Below, piece by piece: positions 8,738 through 17,452 of a DNA stretch of 40,020 bases. The translations under genes and the position numbers were made by a program. This stretch comes from Oscillospiraceae bacterium (GTDB taxonomy: Bacteria > Bacillota > Clostridia > Oscillospirales > Ruminococcaceae), in assembly GCA_017460955.1 (NCBI GenBank), contig JAFTZY010000001.1:1-40020 (forward strand), given 5' to 3'. How positions within the stretch are numbered: position 1 is the first letter of the stretch; each line of letters opens with the position of its first letter. Below the pieces are notes generated by a model that worked only from the letters and a program-made list of their open reading frames with translations, did not search any database and had not been told where the DNA came from.

Positions 8738-10312
8738 ATGAAACATTTCCGTCACTGTCTGGCATTGCTGACGGCTGCCGCGCTCTTTGGCGCCGCGCCC
8801 GTACCGGCATTTGCACTCGACGATCCTGCCGCCCTTGCCGATCCGGAGCTTCCGGAGATCCCCGAGGAGCAGGAGGACAACAATCTGCTGGCCAATGCCA
8901 ATGAACTCGTACCCGGCGGCAGCGTGCGCGGTGCGCTCTCGGACAGCGCCGATATGGACAGCTTCCGGCTCGAGATCACCGAGCCCGGCACGCTCGATGC
9001 GGTGTTCCGTCTGAACGTCACCGAGGAGAACGATGACATCCGCCACTGGGCGATCCTGCTCTACGGTGCGGACAAAAAGACGATCGCCTTCGACTATATG
9101 ACCCACGAGAACAACGAGTGGCACTTCACGAACGACGTGATGCCGGGCATCTACTACCTGCGCATCAAGGTCCCCCAGGCCGGGATCCACAGCGACGATC
9201 CCTACACCCTGAGCACCGTGTTCGAGGCGCAGGAAGCGACCCTCGAGCCCCCGCCGGAGCCCGAGACCGATGCCCCCACCGAGCCGCCTACACAGGCACC
9301 GACAGAGGCACCCACGGAGGAGCCCACACAGGCACCCACCGAGCCTCCGGAGAATACCGCGCCGGAGTATGCGACCGCACTGACCGTCGGCAATGCCGAG
9401 GTGGGTGCGTGCAGGAGCGCGGAGGAGATGCGCTACTATACGTTTGAGATCACCGAGCCCGGACTTGTGCGCGTGGCCTTCTCGCCCGTACAGAGCGGGA
9501 CGAGCACGGCCGCTGCCAACTGGACCATCACCCTCACCGATGCGCAGGGCAGGGCCATGACGACCGATGCCTGCCACGATGACGGCGCACAGACGCCCGT
9601 GAATGTGGGACTCAAGGCGGGGACCTACGGCCTGATCGTGGAGCCGTACACCACCGCTGCCTTCACGGACATCCCCTACACCATGACCGTGCAGCTCGAT
9701 GCACAGGCTGCCTGTGAGCATGAATACAACGAGACGCAGGCCGATGCCGATCCCCTCGCGGTCGGGGAGTCGATCGAAGGCGCCCTGCAGCAGGCGCGGG
9801 ATGTGGACTGCTATAAGATCCGGATCCGCCGCAGCGGCAAGCTCGATGTGCATTTCTCGATCGATGCCCCCGATCCCTACAAGACCGGCAGCTACTGGGA
9901 GGTGTGCCTCCTGGGAGCGGACGGGACGCTCCTGACGAGCGTGCCGGGGTATCTGATGTATGACGGGACGGACCTGGAGACCTGGGACTGCGTGCCGGGG
10001 AACTACTACCTGACCGTGCGCACCACTGCACTGAACCGCTATTCCGGACAGGCCTACACCCTCACGACCAGCTATCTTGAGGATCCGTACACGCTCGGCG
10101 ATGTCAACGAGGACGGCAGCATCAATGCCAACGATGCCTCGAAGGTCCTCTTGGCCGCCGCCCGGATCGGCGCGAAGAAGGAGTCGGGTCTGACGGACCT
10201 GCAGACCTATGCCGCCGATGTGGACTGCAACGGTACGGTCAATGCCAACGATGCAAGCCGCATCCTGCTCTATGCCGCGCTCTGGGGCGCGGGGAGAAAT
10301 CCGGTGCTGTAA
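8738..10312 (+). CDS. Secreted protein: three PPC-like beta domains and a type I dockerin
   Basis: A signal peptide ends near VPAFA (25). Three repeats of about 115 residues follow (46-163, 209-320, 327-445). Each has an E.N....A..L start, a D.D.(Y/F).(F/I).I strand and a GxYYLxV/AGTYGLIV strand, like bacterial pre-peptidase C-terminal (PPC) beta-sandwich domains. A Pro/Thr/Glu linker separates the first two. The C-terminal dockerin (453-520) has two intact calcium loops, DVNEDGSINAND and DVDCNGTVNAND. There is no catalytic domain, so a structural or binding role on the surface is likely. The start ATG follows AAGGAG; an upstream in-frame ATG at 8630 would precede the promoter. It probably shares a transcript with the next gene. 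PPC assignment is by pattern only. Confidence 0.85.
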   Translation: MKHFRHCLALLTAAALFGAAPVPAFALDDPAALADPELPEIPEEQEDNNLLANANELVPGGSVRGALSDSADMDSFRLEITEPGTLDAVFRLNVTEENDDIRHWAILLYGADKKTIAFDYMTHENNEWHFTNDVMPGIYYLRIKVPQAGIHSDDPYTLSTVFEAQEATLEPPPEPETDAPTEPPTQAPTEAPTEEPTQAPTEPPENTAPEYATALTVGNAEVGACRSAEEMRYYTFEITEPGLVRVAFSPVQSGTSTAAANWTITLTDAQGRAMTTDACHDDGAQTPVNVGLKAGTYGLIVEPYTTAAFTDIPYTMTVQLDAQAACEHEYNETQADADPLAVGESIEGALQQARDVDCYKIRIRRSGKLDVHFSIDAPDPYKTGSYWEVCLLGADGTLLTSVPGYLMYDGTDLETWDCVPGNYYLTVRTTALNRYSGQAYTLTTSYLEDPYTLGDVNEDGSINANDASKVLLAAARIGAKKESGLTDLQTYAADVDCNGTVNANDASRILLYAALWGAGRNPVL

Positions 10313-10392
10313 TGATCCGCCAACCATGGGTCCCAAACCGCCTGCAAGGGCCGGAAGGGATCCAAATGAAATATGAAGGAGTCGATGTTAAG

Positions 10393-12603
10393 ATGAAGAA
10401 GCATTCCCCCACCTGGCGCAGACTGCTTGCCGCAGCCGCCGCGCTGACCCTCACCGCCATGCAGTGCATGCTGCTCCCGGCAGGTGCCGCCGCACAGAGC
10501 GAATCCGAGGGCAATGACACCCGCACCACGGCCAATGTCCTGGAGCTTGGCACCGATATGACCGGTGTCTCCGACGGCAGTGATCCCGATTATTATCAGC
10601 TTTCGCTCACCGAGGCTGCGACACTCCAGATCGGTCTGTCCATTGCCTCGACCGTCTCCACCAATGATTCCACGTCCTACTGGACCGTACAGCTCATGAA
10701 CAGCACCGGCTCGGTCATGGCCGAGCTGAAGATCACCGGTGAGATCCTCACCTACAGCATGCTCCCCGTGGGTCTGGACGCCGGGACCTATTACATCAAG
10801 GTCGAGGGCGGCTATTACCACAGCGACGTGCAGTACACCCTGCACACGAGCACTTTGTCGGGTGCCTGGGAGAGCGAGCGCAACGATACGGAGAAAACGG
10901 CCGATGCAGTCGCCTTCAATGCGCCCGTCAGCGGCCGCCTGCAGAGCTCGGACGATGTGGACTACTACGTCTTTACGCTCGAGCAGAACGGGCATATCAC
11001 GCTGGATTTCGACATCACCGAGACCCGTGACAGCACCTCCGAATACTGGGATGTCGCACTCATAAGCAGCCTTGACGGCAGCACCCTTCAGTCCTTCCGC
11101 GTGACGGCGGAGGATACGGAGAACACCCTCGGAGAGTTCGGCCTGGATCCCGGGACCTACTATGTGAAGGTCGAGAAGCCCTACTATTATACCGATCAGG
11201 TCTATTCGCTGACCGTCTCCTCCGATGATGAGGTCTGGGAGAGCGAGTACAACGAGGATACCGAGAACGCCGATGTGCTCACGAGCGGCGTTCCCATGCG
11301 CGGCCGCTTCCTGAGCTCGAGCGATATCGATTACTACACCTTCACCCTTGAGGAGGACAGCAAGGTGGACCTCGCCTTCGCAGCGGACATGACCTCGACG
11401 AGCACCTCGGACTACTGGAACATCCGTGTGTATGACGAATCCCAGGGCATTGTTGCCGAATACACCCTCGAGGGCAATGTGAGAAAAACCGACCTCGAGC
11501 CCCTCGGCCTGTCCGCCGGGACCTATTTCATCAGCGTCGGGTCCCCCTATTACTGGTCGAATCTGCCCTACACCCTCACACCGGTCTTTACCCCGGACAG
11601 CAACTGGGAGGCAGAGGACAACGACCAGTTCAGCCGGGCTACGGCACTCAATCTGGGCGGCGAGACCTACGGCCGTCTCCAGGAGCAGTCGGATGAGGAT
11701 TACTACAGCTTTACGCTCGAGGAGGATGCCCCGCTCGATCTGACCTTCTCCTTCAAGAAGAGCCTGAATTCCACCTCCAACTATTTCAAGGTGACCCTGC
11801 TGACAGGACAGCATGAGGAGATCCGCACCTATGAGATCCACGGTGACGAACCGACCAAGGAGCTTGACACCACGGGCCTGAATGCGGGCGATTATCTCCT
11901 GCGCGTGGCCTACGGCGGCTATTACTGGACGGGCCAGAGCTACACGATCGCAAGCGCGACGGACCTGCACACCGACTGGGAGAGCGAGATGAACGATACC
12001 CAGGAGGAGGCCGATGTCATAGACGAGCTGACCGGGCAGATCCACGGCTGCCTGCACGCACAGGCCGATGAGGACTGGTTCCGGTTCACGCTTGGCGGCA
12101 ATTACAAGGTAGCACCCGTTTTCAAGCAGGATACGCCGGCTGCGAACTCGACCTCGAATTACTGGAAGGTCACGCTCTATGACGAGAACGGCGTGCTCGG
12201 TGAGGAGACCGGCATCCAGGGCAAGGATCTGAACACCGCGCTCGGCCAGTACAGCCTGGGTGCGGGGACGTATTACGTCAAGGTGGTTTACGGCGGCTAT
12301 TATTACACCACGCAGCCGTATACGATCGACCTGAATGCAGAGGAGCAGACCTATCAGCTCGGCGATGTGAACGAGGACGGCAGTGTCAATGCCAACGACG
12401 CCGCAAAGGTCCTCATGGCAGCCGCCCGCATCGGTGCCAAGAAGGATTCGGGCCTGACCGCGACACAGACGCTTGCTGCGAATGTGGACCGCAGGAGCGA
12501 TGCCATCAATGCCAACGATGCCTCCTTCATCCTGCGCTATGCCGCCTATAAGGGCGCCAAGGGCACGGACGATATCGAGACATATTTCGGGTACAATAAG
12601 TAA
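10393..12603 (+). CDS. Secreted protein: five PPC-like repeats and a type I dockerin
   Basis: The protein has 736 residues. A signal peptide (about 1-35, MKKHSPTWRR then a hydrophobic run) is followed by five repeats of 115-125 residues. Each opens with a W.SE.NDT-type motif and closes with a GTYY.KV and YTL strand pair. The dockerin (about 655-735) has a canonical first loop (DVNEDGSVNAND). In the second, DRRSDAINAND, one residue is missing and the usual Asn/Gly are lost. The protein ends in IETYFGYNK, shared with the next gene. ATG 10393 follows AAGGAG by 11 bases and opens the signal peptide. An ATG at 10312 overlaps the previous stop (TAATG) and would add 27 residues; it is less likely. 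Confidence 0.85.
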   Translation: MKKHSPTWRRLLAAAAALTLTAMQCMLLPAGAAAQSESEGNDTRTTANVLELGTDMTGVSDGSDPDYYQLSLTEAATLQIGLSIASTVSTNDSTSYWTVQLMNSTGSVMAELKITGEILTYSMLPVGLDAGTYYIKVEGGYYHSDVQYTLHTSTLSGAWESERNDTEKTADAVAFNAPVSGRLQSSDDVDYYVFTLEQNGHITLDFDITETRDSTSEYWDVALISSLDGSTLQSFRVTAEDTENTLGEFGLDPGTYYVKVEKPYYYTDQVYSLTVSSDDEVWESEYNEDTENADVLTSGVPMRGRFLSSSDIDYYTFTLEEDSKVDLAFAADMTSTSTSDYWNIRVYDESQGIVAEYTLEGNVRKTDLEPLGLSAGTYFISVGSPYYWSNLPYTLTPVFTPDSNWEAEDNDQFSRATALNLGGETYGRLQEQSDEDYYSFTLEEDAPLDLTFSFKKSLNSTSNYFKVTLLTGQHEEIRTYEIHGDEPTKELDTTGLNAGDYLLRVAYGGYYWTGQSYTIASATDLHTDWESEMNDTQEEADVIDELTGQIHGCLHAQADEDWFRFTLGGNYKVAPVFKQDTPAANSTSNYWKVTLYDENGVLGEETGIQGKDLNTALGQYSLGAGTYYVKVVYGGYYYTTQPYTIDLNAEEQTYQLGDVNEDGSVNANDAAKVLMAAARIGAKKDSGLTATQTLAANVDRRSDAINANDASFILRYAAYKGAKGTDDIETYFGYNK

Positions 12604-12610
12604 CCACAAC

Positions 12611-12643
12611 CCCCTCCCGCGTGAAGCGGGAGGGGATTTTTTT
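12611..12643 (+). terminator. Rho-independent terminator
   Basis: A perfect 10-bp stem CCCCTCCCGC/GCGGGAGGGG with loop GTGAA, followed by seven T (12637-12643). It ends the two-gene PPC/dockerin transcript. Confidence 0.95.
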
Positions 12644-12775
12644 GCACGCTCGCTTTTGCGCGGCAGCAGGCTTTCCCGGCAAGCTGCGTCCGTGAAGCCG
12701 GTACAGATCTTCTGCATCTTGCTTTTTATCTCCTGCTTTTCGTTGCAAATCACAAAAAACACTTGCATTTTTTTG

Positions 12776-12784
12776 TGCTATAAT
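12776..12784 (+). promoter_or_regulatory. Extended -10 promoter of the large PPC/dockerin gene
   Basis: TGC is followed by a perfect TATAAT (12779-12784) inside an A/T-rich tract. No good -35 is found at 17 bp. The expected start of transcription is about 12791. Confidence 0.65.
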
Positions 12785-12792
12785 CTAAAGGA

Positions 12793-12812
12793 TTTCCACA
12801 GTGCTGTGGAAA
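12793..12812 (+). other. Perfect hairpin at the mRNA 5' end
   Basis: TTTCCACAG/CTGTGGAAA form a 9-bp stem with a 2-nt loop starting within a few bases of the predicted transcription start. No T-run follows, so it is unlikely to terminate; a 5' stabilising stem is more plausible. Confidence 0.6.
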
Positions 12813-12831
12813 ACAGAAAGGAGTTATGTAC

Positions 12832-15800
12832 ATGAGATCCAGACGCATTGCATCGGCGCTTGCCGCGCTGACCATGATCGCATCCCAGGCGGTCGTACTT
12901 CCCGCACTTCCCGCTACAGCAGCGGATACCCTGACGGAAGCCGAGCCGAATGATACCGCCGCATTTGCCAGCCCCATGCTGACAAACGGCATCACCACGG
13001 GCAGTTTAAGCTCCGCCGGCGATATCGACTACTATACCTTCACCCTCGAGGAGAACAGCAAGTTTGACCTGGCGCTCCACATCGCCCCGGAGGATGTGAG
13101 CAGCTACACGAATTACGGCTGGCTCGTCACGCTCACAAGCGGCGATACGACCATCTATTCCTGCGCCGCAGCAGGCAATCTTGCCACCACCTCCTTTGAG
13201 ACTGTCGGCCTCAAGGCCGGCACCTATACCGTCAAGGTCGCCGTGAACGGCAAGCTCATGGACTGTGAGTACCAGCTCATGGCCACTGCCGCCGCCGATC
13301 CCACCTGGGAGGCCGAGACCAACGATACCACTGCCACCGCCACCCTCGTGACCGATCTGTCCGCTACCATGAACGGTACGATGTTCAGTACCGGGAACGG
13401 CGGTGCGACCACGGATCAGGACTTCTACAAGATCGTGCTCGACAATGAGGCAGGGCACCCCTACGATGTGACGATGACCGTTGCCAAGAAGAGCGGCTAT
13501 TCGTCCAATGCCAATGCAAAATATTTCTTCCTCGATGAGATGGGCAATGAGATCTCCCTCTCCTCGACCGAACCCACCGAGCTTGACCCCGGCGTATATT
13601 ATGTCCGCTTCACGCGGTACAGTGACTACAATATCGGCTATACCTTCAGCATCGATGCCAAGGAGGTCACGGAGAACCGTGAGCGTGAGGACAACGGCAG
13701 CAAGAGTACTGCCAACACGCTTGTGCCGGGCGAGTCCATCCGGGGCCGCCTGAGCACCAGCACCGATGAGGATTACTATGCCTTCACCCTCGAGAAGGAT
13801 GCCTATGTCACCGTCGGCCTGACACCGGATTCCGGCAATTCCACCTCCTCCAGATACTGGAACTTCAAGATCGAGGACGAGAGCGGCACGGTCTACAATG
13901 TTGCCGACGTGTACGGCTCGAGCGAGCAGATCTCCCGTATCGCCGGTCTCAAGGCGGGCAAGTACTACATCCATGTTTCCAAGAGCTACAACGGCTCGAC
14001 ACCGACCTGGTACACCGTCAGCCTCACCGCCGATGAGGAAGCCTCCTTTGAGCATGAGCAGAACGGCACCGCAGCCGAAGCCAACACCCTGCCGCTGAAC
14101 GGATCGATCTCCGGCTTCCTCTATCCGTACACTGAGATCGATTACTACACCTTCACGCTCGATGAGCCCAAGACCTTCGCGCTCAATTTCACCCACGGCG
14201 CCTCCCTCACCACCTCCCAGACCTTCTGGAAGGCCACCCTCACCGGTGAGGACGGCACGGCCATCTATACCGAGAACATCCTGGGCGCATCCGTGAACAA
14301 TATCGAGACCATCGGTCTGGACAAGGGCACCTATACCCTGAAGATCGAGGGCGTTAATTCCAGCGCCACGGCAAAGTACACCCTCCAGACCGTTGTCGGG
14401 GACATCGGTACCTATGGCATCGAGAACAACGATACCAAGGAGCATGCCACCGTCATTGCGGACGTCACCAAGTCCGTGACAGGCCGCATCCAGCGCGAGG
14501 ATGACGAGGACTGGTACAAATTCACCCTCTCGAACGAGGATGGGAATGCCTATGATGTGGCACCCACCATCAGCCTTCCCGAGACAGTCAACTACGCATC
14601 CGGCGCCTCCGTGACGGTGACGATCTACGACGAGGCAGGGAATGCCGTCAAGACCGGCAGTCTGCGCGCCGACAATACCTCTGTCACACTCGATGCCACG
14701 GAGCTCGAATGCGGCACCTACTACATGCAGGTCACCAAGGGGTATTATCACACCAAGCAGACCTATACCATTTCCGTCGGTGCCAAGGAGATCATCGAGC
14801 TGCGTGAGAAGGAGATCAACGACACCAACGCGCAGGCCAACGAGCTCCCGCTCGATGCCGCCGTCAAGGGCCGCATCGGCAGCTCCACGGACAAGGATGT
14901 GTACAAGCTCACCATCGATCAAACCTCCCGTGTGGATCTCTCCTTCAACTTAGAGAGCACGACCGGTTCGAGCCGTTACTGGACAGTCACCCTGACCGAT
15001 GCCGAGGGCACACAGGTGGATACCTTCGAGGTGTACAGCAATGCGGCACAGACCGTATCCACACTCGGCCTCAAGCCCGGTGATTACTATGTGACCGTCG
15101 AGAAGGGCGTGAACGGCTACAGCGACATCTGGTACACCCTCACGGCCACTGCCGATCCGGATACCCCCTGGGAGGGCGAGCCGAACAACATCGCCGATAC
15201 CGCAACGCCCCTGCCCTTAAACGGCAGGATCAACGGCCGTACCAAGACCACCACGGACAGCGATTACTACAGCTTCACGCTCGAGGAGGATGCCGCCTTC
15301 GATCTGAGCTTTGACATCGGCGCCTCCCTCGGCAGCAGCAATACCTTCTGGAAGGTCGCCGTCTATGATGCGGACGGACAGATCTTCAGCGATGACATCG
15401 TCGGCACGCAGGCCGTGACCGCACTGCCCACCAAGGGCCTGAAGGCCGGCACCTATTATCTGGCCGTCACCCCGACCCGCGACCAGGATGTGACCTACAT
15501 CCTCACGACCAAGGTCGAGACCGGCAAGAACTGGGAGGGCGAGCGCAACAACCGCCTGACCGATGCCACCGCAGTGGATCCCGCCTCGCCCGTCCACGGC
15601 TACATCCATGCCGAGACCGATGAGGACTGGTACAGCTTTACGCTGAAGGACAAGGAGTCCTCCACCCGGTTCCGCGTGACCCCGCAGTTCCTGCTCGAAT
15701 CTGCCGCACATACCGGCAATTCCTCCGCCTACTGGAATTTCACGCTCTGTGACAAGGACGGTGCGACCATTGCGACAACGGCCGTGGGCGGATATGACAC

Positions 15801-16362
15801 CACCGCATCACTGGGCACGATCGTGCTTGACCAGGGGACCTATTATCTGCATGTCACCGCCGGTGCCTACACCAGCGATGAGCCGTACACGATCGAGCTC
15901 GACCCCAAGGCCGTGACCTACACGCTGGGCGACGTGAACGAGGACGGTGCGATCAATGCAAACGATGCCGCCAAGGTCCTCATGGCCGCCGCACGCATCG
16001 GCGCCAAGAAGGCTTCCGGCCTGACCGAGCTCCAGACGCTTGCCGCCAACGTGGACCGCAGGAGCGATGCGATCAATGCCAACGATGCCTCCTTCATCCT
16101 GCGCTATGCCGCCTACCGCGGTGCCAAGGGTACGGCTGACATCGAGACCTACTTCGGCTACAAGAAGCCCGAGGAGGAGCAGCCCGCCGAGGAGGATCCG
16201 ACCGATGAAAATCCTTCCGATGAGAACCCTTCTGATGAGAATCCTTCTGACGAAAATCCTTCTGATGAGGATCCGTCCGATGAGACTCCCGCTGACGAGA
16301 ATCCTTCCGACGAGACGCCTTCTGACGAGAATCCTTCCGATGAGGATCCTGCTGCTGCATAA
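12832..16362 (+). CDS. Large secreted protein: eight PPC-like repeats, internal dockerin, acidic repeat tail
   Basis: The protein has 1176 residues: a signal peptide to about residue 31 (ending PATAA), then eight PPC-like beta repeats of about 125 residues, each opening with an E.ND/E.NN motif and closing with a GTYY/GDYY strand. The dockerin (about 1033-1112) has DVNEDGAINAND as loop 1 and the shortened DRRSDAINAND as loop 2, then IETYFGYKK. Unlike its neighbours, about 60 residues of (N/D)PSDE repeats follow the dockerin. ATG 12832 is preferred because AAAGGAG is 8 bases upstream; ATG 12826 is only 2 bases from it. No catalytic domain is visible. A long elastic surface spacer or binding protein is my inference. 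Confidence 0.85.
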   Translation: MRSRRIASALAALTMIASQAVVLPALPATAADTLTEAEPNDTAAFASPMLTNGITTGSLSSAGDIDYYTFTLEENSKFDLALHIAPEDVSSYTNYGWLVTLTSGDTTIYSCAAAGNLATTSFETVGLKAGTYTVKVAVNGKLMDCEYQLMATAAADPTWEAETNDTTATATLVTDLSATMNGTMFSTGNGGATTDQDFYKIVLDNEAGHPYDVTMTVAKKSGYSSNANAKYFFLDEMGNEISLSSTEPTELDPGVYYVRFTRYSDYNIGYTFSIDAKEVTENREREDNGSKSTANTLVPGESIRGRLSTSTDEDYYAFTLEKDAYVTVGLTPDSGNSTSSRYWNFKIEDESGTVYNVADVYGSSEQISRIAGLKAGKYYIHVSKSYNGSTPTWYTVSLTADEEASFEHEQNGTAAEANTLPLNGSISGFLYPYTEIDYYTFTLDEPKTFALNFTHGASLTTSQTFWKATLTGEDGTAIYTENILGASVNNIETIGLDKGTYTLKIEGVNSSATAKYTLQTVVGDIGTYGIENNDTKEHATVIADVTKSVTGRIQREDDEDWYKFTLSNEDGNAYDVAPTISLPETVNYASGASVTVTIYDEAGNAVKTGSLRADNTSVTLDATELECGTYYMQVTKGYYHTKQTYTISVGAKEIIELREKEINDTNAQANELPLDAAVKGRIGSSTDKDVYKLTIDQTSRVDLSFNLESTTGSSRYWTVTLTDAEGTQVDTFEVYSNAAQTVSTLGLKPGDYYVTVEKGVNGYSDIWYTLTATADPDTPWEGEPNNIADTATPLPLNGRINGRTKTTTDSDYYSFTLEEDAAFDLSFDIGASLGSSNTFWKVAVYDADGQIFSDDIVGTQAVTALPTKGLKAGTYYLAVTPTRDQDVTYILTTKVETGKNWEGERNNRLTDATAVDPASPVHGYIHAETDEDWYSFTLKDKESSTRFRVTPQFLLESAAHTGNSSAYWNFTLCDKDGATIATTAVGGYDTTASLGTIVLDQGTYYLHVTAGAYTSDEPYTIELDPKAVTYTLGDVNEDGAINANDAAKVLMAAARIGAKKASGLTELQTLAANVDRRSDAINANDASFILRYAAYRGAKGTADIETYFGYKKPEEEQPAEEDPTDENPSDENPSDENPSDENPSDEDPSDETPADENPSDETPSDENPSDEDPAAA

Positions 16363-16385
16363 AGCCGGCAGCATTGGTGCATACT

Positions 16386-16433
16386 AATCACACAGGCGCT
16401 CCTGGAGGCGATCCGGGGGCGCCCGTGATTTTT
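16386..16433 (+). terminator. Rho-independent terminator
   Basis: Outer arms AATCAC/GTGATT and inner GGCGC-rich arms enclose a loop, followed by a T-run at 16429-16433. It lies 24 bp after the PPC/dockerin stop. Confidence 0.7.
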
Positions 16434-16454
16434 CGGAAAGAAGGGACTTGAAGT

Positions 16455-16637
16455 ATGAACCTGAATCAGAAGAACGAGAACATCCAGTGTACCGTATCCG
16501 AATGCCGGTACAACATGGTGACGGAGGACTACTGCTGCCGGGACTGCATCCGCGTGGGGAGCCATGAGGCACATCCGGACAAGCCGGCATGTGTGGATTG
16601 CAATTCCTTTGTGCTCAGGGAGAGTGCGGGAGCGTAA
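16455..16637 (+). CDS. Small Cys-rich DUF1540-type protein
   Basis: The protein has 60 residues. The pattern CTVSECRYN, YCCRDCIRVG and CVDCNSFV matches the DUF1540 family of small Firmicute proteins, whose spaced cysteines suggest metal binding; their function is not established. The start follows GAAGGGACTTGA. The gene stands alone, after a terminator and before a palindromic repeat. Confidence 0.85.
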   Translation: MNLNQKNENIQCTVSECRYNMVTEDYCCRDCIRVGSHEAHPDKPACVDCNSFVLRESAGA

Positions 16638-16741
16638 CTTGGACCTGAGAGGCTTCTTGGTGGGGGCCTTCGGCCCCCTCCCCTCCATCAGGACCTGTCC
16701 GGGGGCCGAAGGCCCCCACTCAGGTCCCATCAAGCTTCAGG
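16638..16741. repeat. Nested palindromic repeat with GGGGGCC/GGCCCCC hairpins
   Basis: Outer arms GGACCTGAG/CTCAGGTCC enclose two self-complementary cores, GGGGGCCTTCGGCCCCC and GGGGGCCGAAGGCCCCC. Read on the minus strand, the right half closely matches 39763-39825 (CTTGATxGxACCT, GTGGGGGCCTTCGGCCCCC, then CGGACAGGTxCTGATGGAGG), so it is a dispersed family. There is no gene and no T-run. Confidence 0.85.
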
Positions 16742-16842
16742 TTCCCCATTTCTTCCGCTCTATCCGTTGTTGAATTTGCACAAAAATCCACTCTTGAAAA
16801 TTTGCAAAACGTAGAAAGCCAAGGGAAATATTCCGCAAACTA

Positions 16843-16871
16843 TTGAGATTATACAGAAAATCGGGTATAAT
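16843..16871 (+). promoter_or_regulatory. Sigma-A promoter of ireB
   Basis: TTGAGA (16843-16848), 17-bp spacer, TATAAT (16866-16871), 37 bp before the ATG. Confidence 0.85.
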
Positions 16872-16908
16872 AAGAGTGACCGAAATTTCCGTTAAGGGGG
16901 TAAGCGCC

Positions 16909-17154
16909 ATGTTCGATAAAACAATGACCTTTTCCATGGGTGATGAGAAGGAGATTGAACTCAAGCGGACTCTGACGATCATTTATGATGCCCTGGTACA
17001 GAAGGGATATAATCCGATCAACCAGATCGTAGGCTACATCCTGTCCGAGGACCCGACATACATAACCACGCATAATAATGCCCGCAACCTCATCCGGCAC
17101 ATCGACCGGGATGAGCTTTTGCAGGTGCTGGTCAAGTCCTATCTGACACACTGA
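16909..17154 (+). CDS. ireB: IreB family regulatory phosphoprotein
   Basis: The protein has 81 residues and matches the whole IreB (UPF0297) family: [10 protein letters not shown], then [24 protein letters not shown] and [13 protein letters not shown]. In enterococci IreB is phosphorylated by the Ser/Thr kinase IreK on Thr residues and affects cephalosporin resistance; the N-terminal Thr residues here could serve. The ATG follows AAGGGGG by 8 bases; an upstream in-frame start at 16843 would lie within the promoter. It is transcribed alone, whereas many Firmicutes have ruvX next to it. Confidence 0.93.
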   Translation: MFDKTMTFSMGDEKEIELKRTLTIIYDALVQKGYNPINQIVGYILSEDPTYITTHNNARNLIRHIDRDELLQVLVKSYLTH

Positions 17155-17165
17155 CACGAAACGAT

Positions 17166-17205
17166 GCGCCCCTGCCATCACAAGGCAGGGGCGCTGTTTG
17201 TTTTT
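17166..17205 (+). terminator. Rho-independent terminator of ireB
   Basis: A perfect 11-bp stem GCGCCCCTGCC/GGCAGGGGCGC with a 7-nt loop, then a T-rich tail (TGTTTGTTTTT). Confidence 0.9.
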
Positions 17206-17245
17206 GGCAGGGATGTAAGGGGCGTTTGCTGCGCATACTACTTCC

Positions 17246-17430
17246 GGCGGCATTTGCCGTCATACCAATTCTCCTTCAAACGATTGATCACATCAATCGT
17301 TTGATAGCCGCCGCAGGCGGCGTCGAGAATGGCATGAGACGGATTTTGTGACGCTTTGCGTCACAAAATAGCGGGCGCGTAAGCGCACGCTTCTCATCAA
17401 GCTATTTCAATAGCTTGATGAGAAATTAGT
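17246..17430. repeat. Array of six short-loop hairpins with inverted ends (MITE-like)
   Basis: The stems are: GGCGGC/GCCGTC (17246-17261, one mismatch); CAAACGATTGAT/ATCAATCGTTTG (17277-17303, 12 bp, loop 3); GCCGCC/GGCGGC (17307-17321, loop 3); ATTTTGTGACGC/GCGTCACAAAAT (17343-17369, 12 bp, loop 3); GCGGGCGC/GCGCACGC (17371-17390, one mismatch); and TTCTCATCAAGCTATT/AATAGCTTGATGAGAA (17391-17424, 16 bp, loop 2). CCGTCATACCAATTCTC at 17258 is inverted in GAGAATGGCATGAGACGG at 17325 and partly in GAGAAATTAGTAT at 17420. No ORF fits. It resembles a non-autonomous mobile element or large REP unit. The pdaA ribosome site begins just after it. Confidence 0.8.
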
Positions 17431-17452
17431 ATCAGAGATGGGGGAACAGGCG

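Noticed and set aside
10312-10392. TAATG-coupled upstream start for the second PPC/dockerin gene
   Set aside because: It would put 27 polar residues before a good signal peptide, and AAGGAG fits ATG 10393.
10270-12768. 832-residue open frame opposite the five-repeat PPC/dockerin gene
   Set aside because: It is a shadow of the repeats. The plus-strand gene has a signal peptide, ribosome site, dockerin and terminator.
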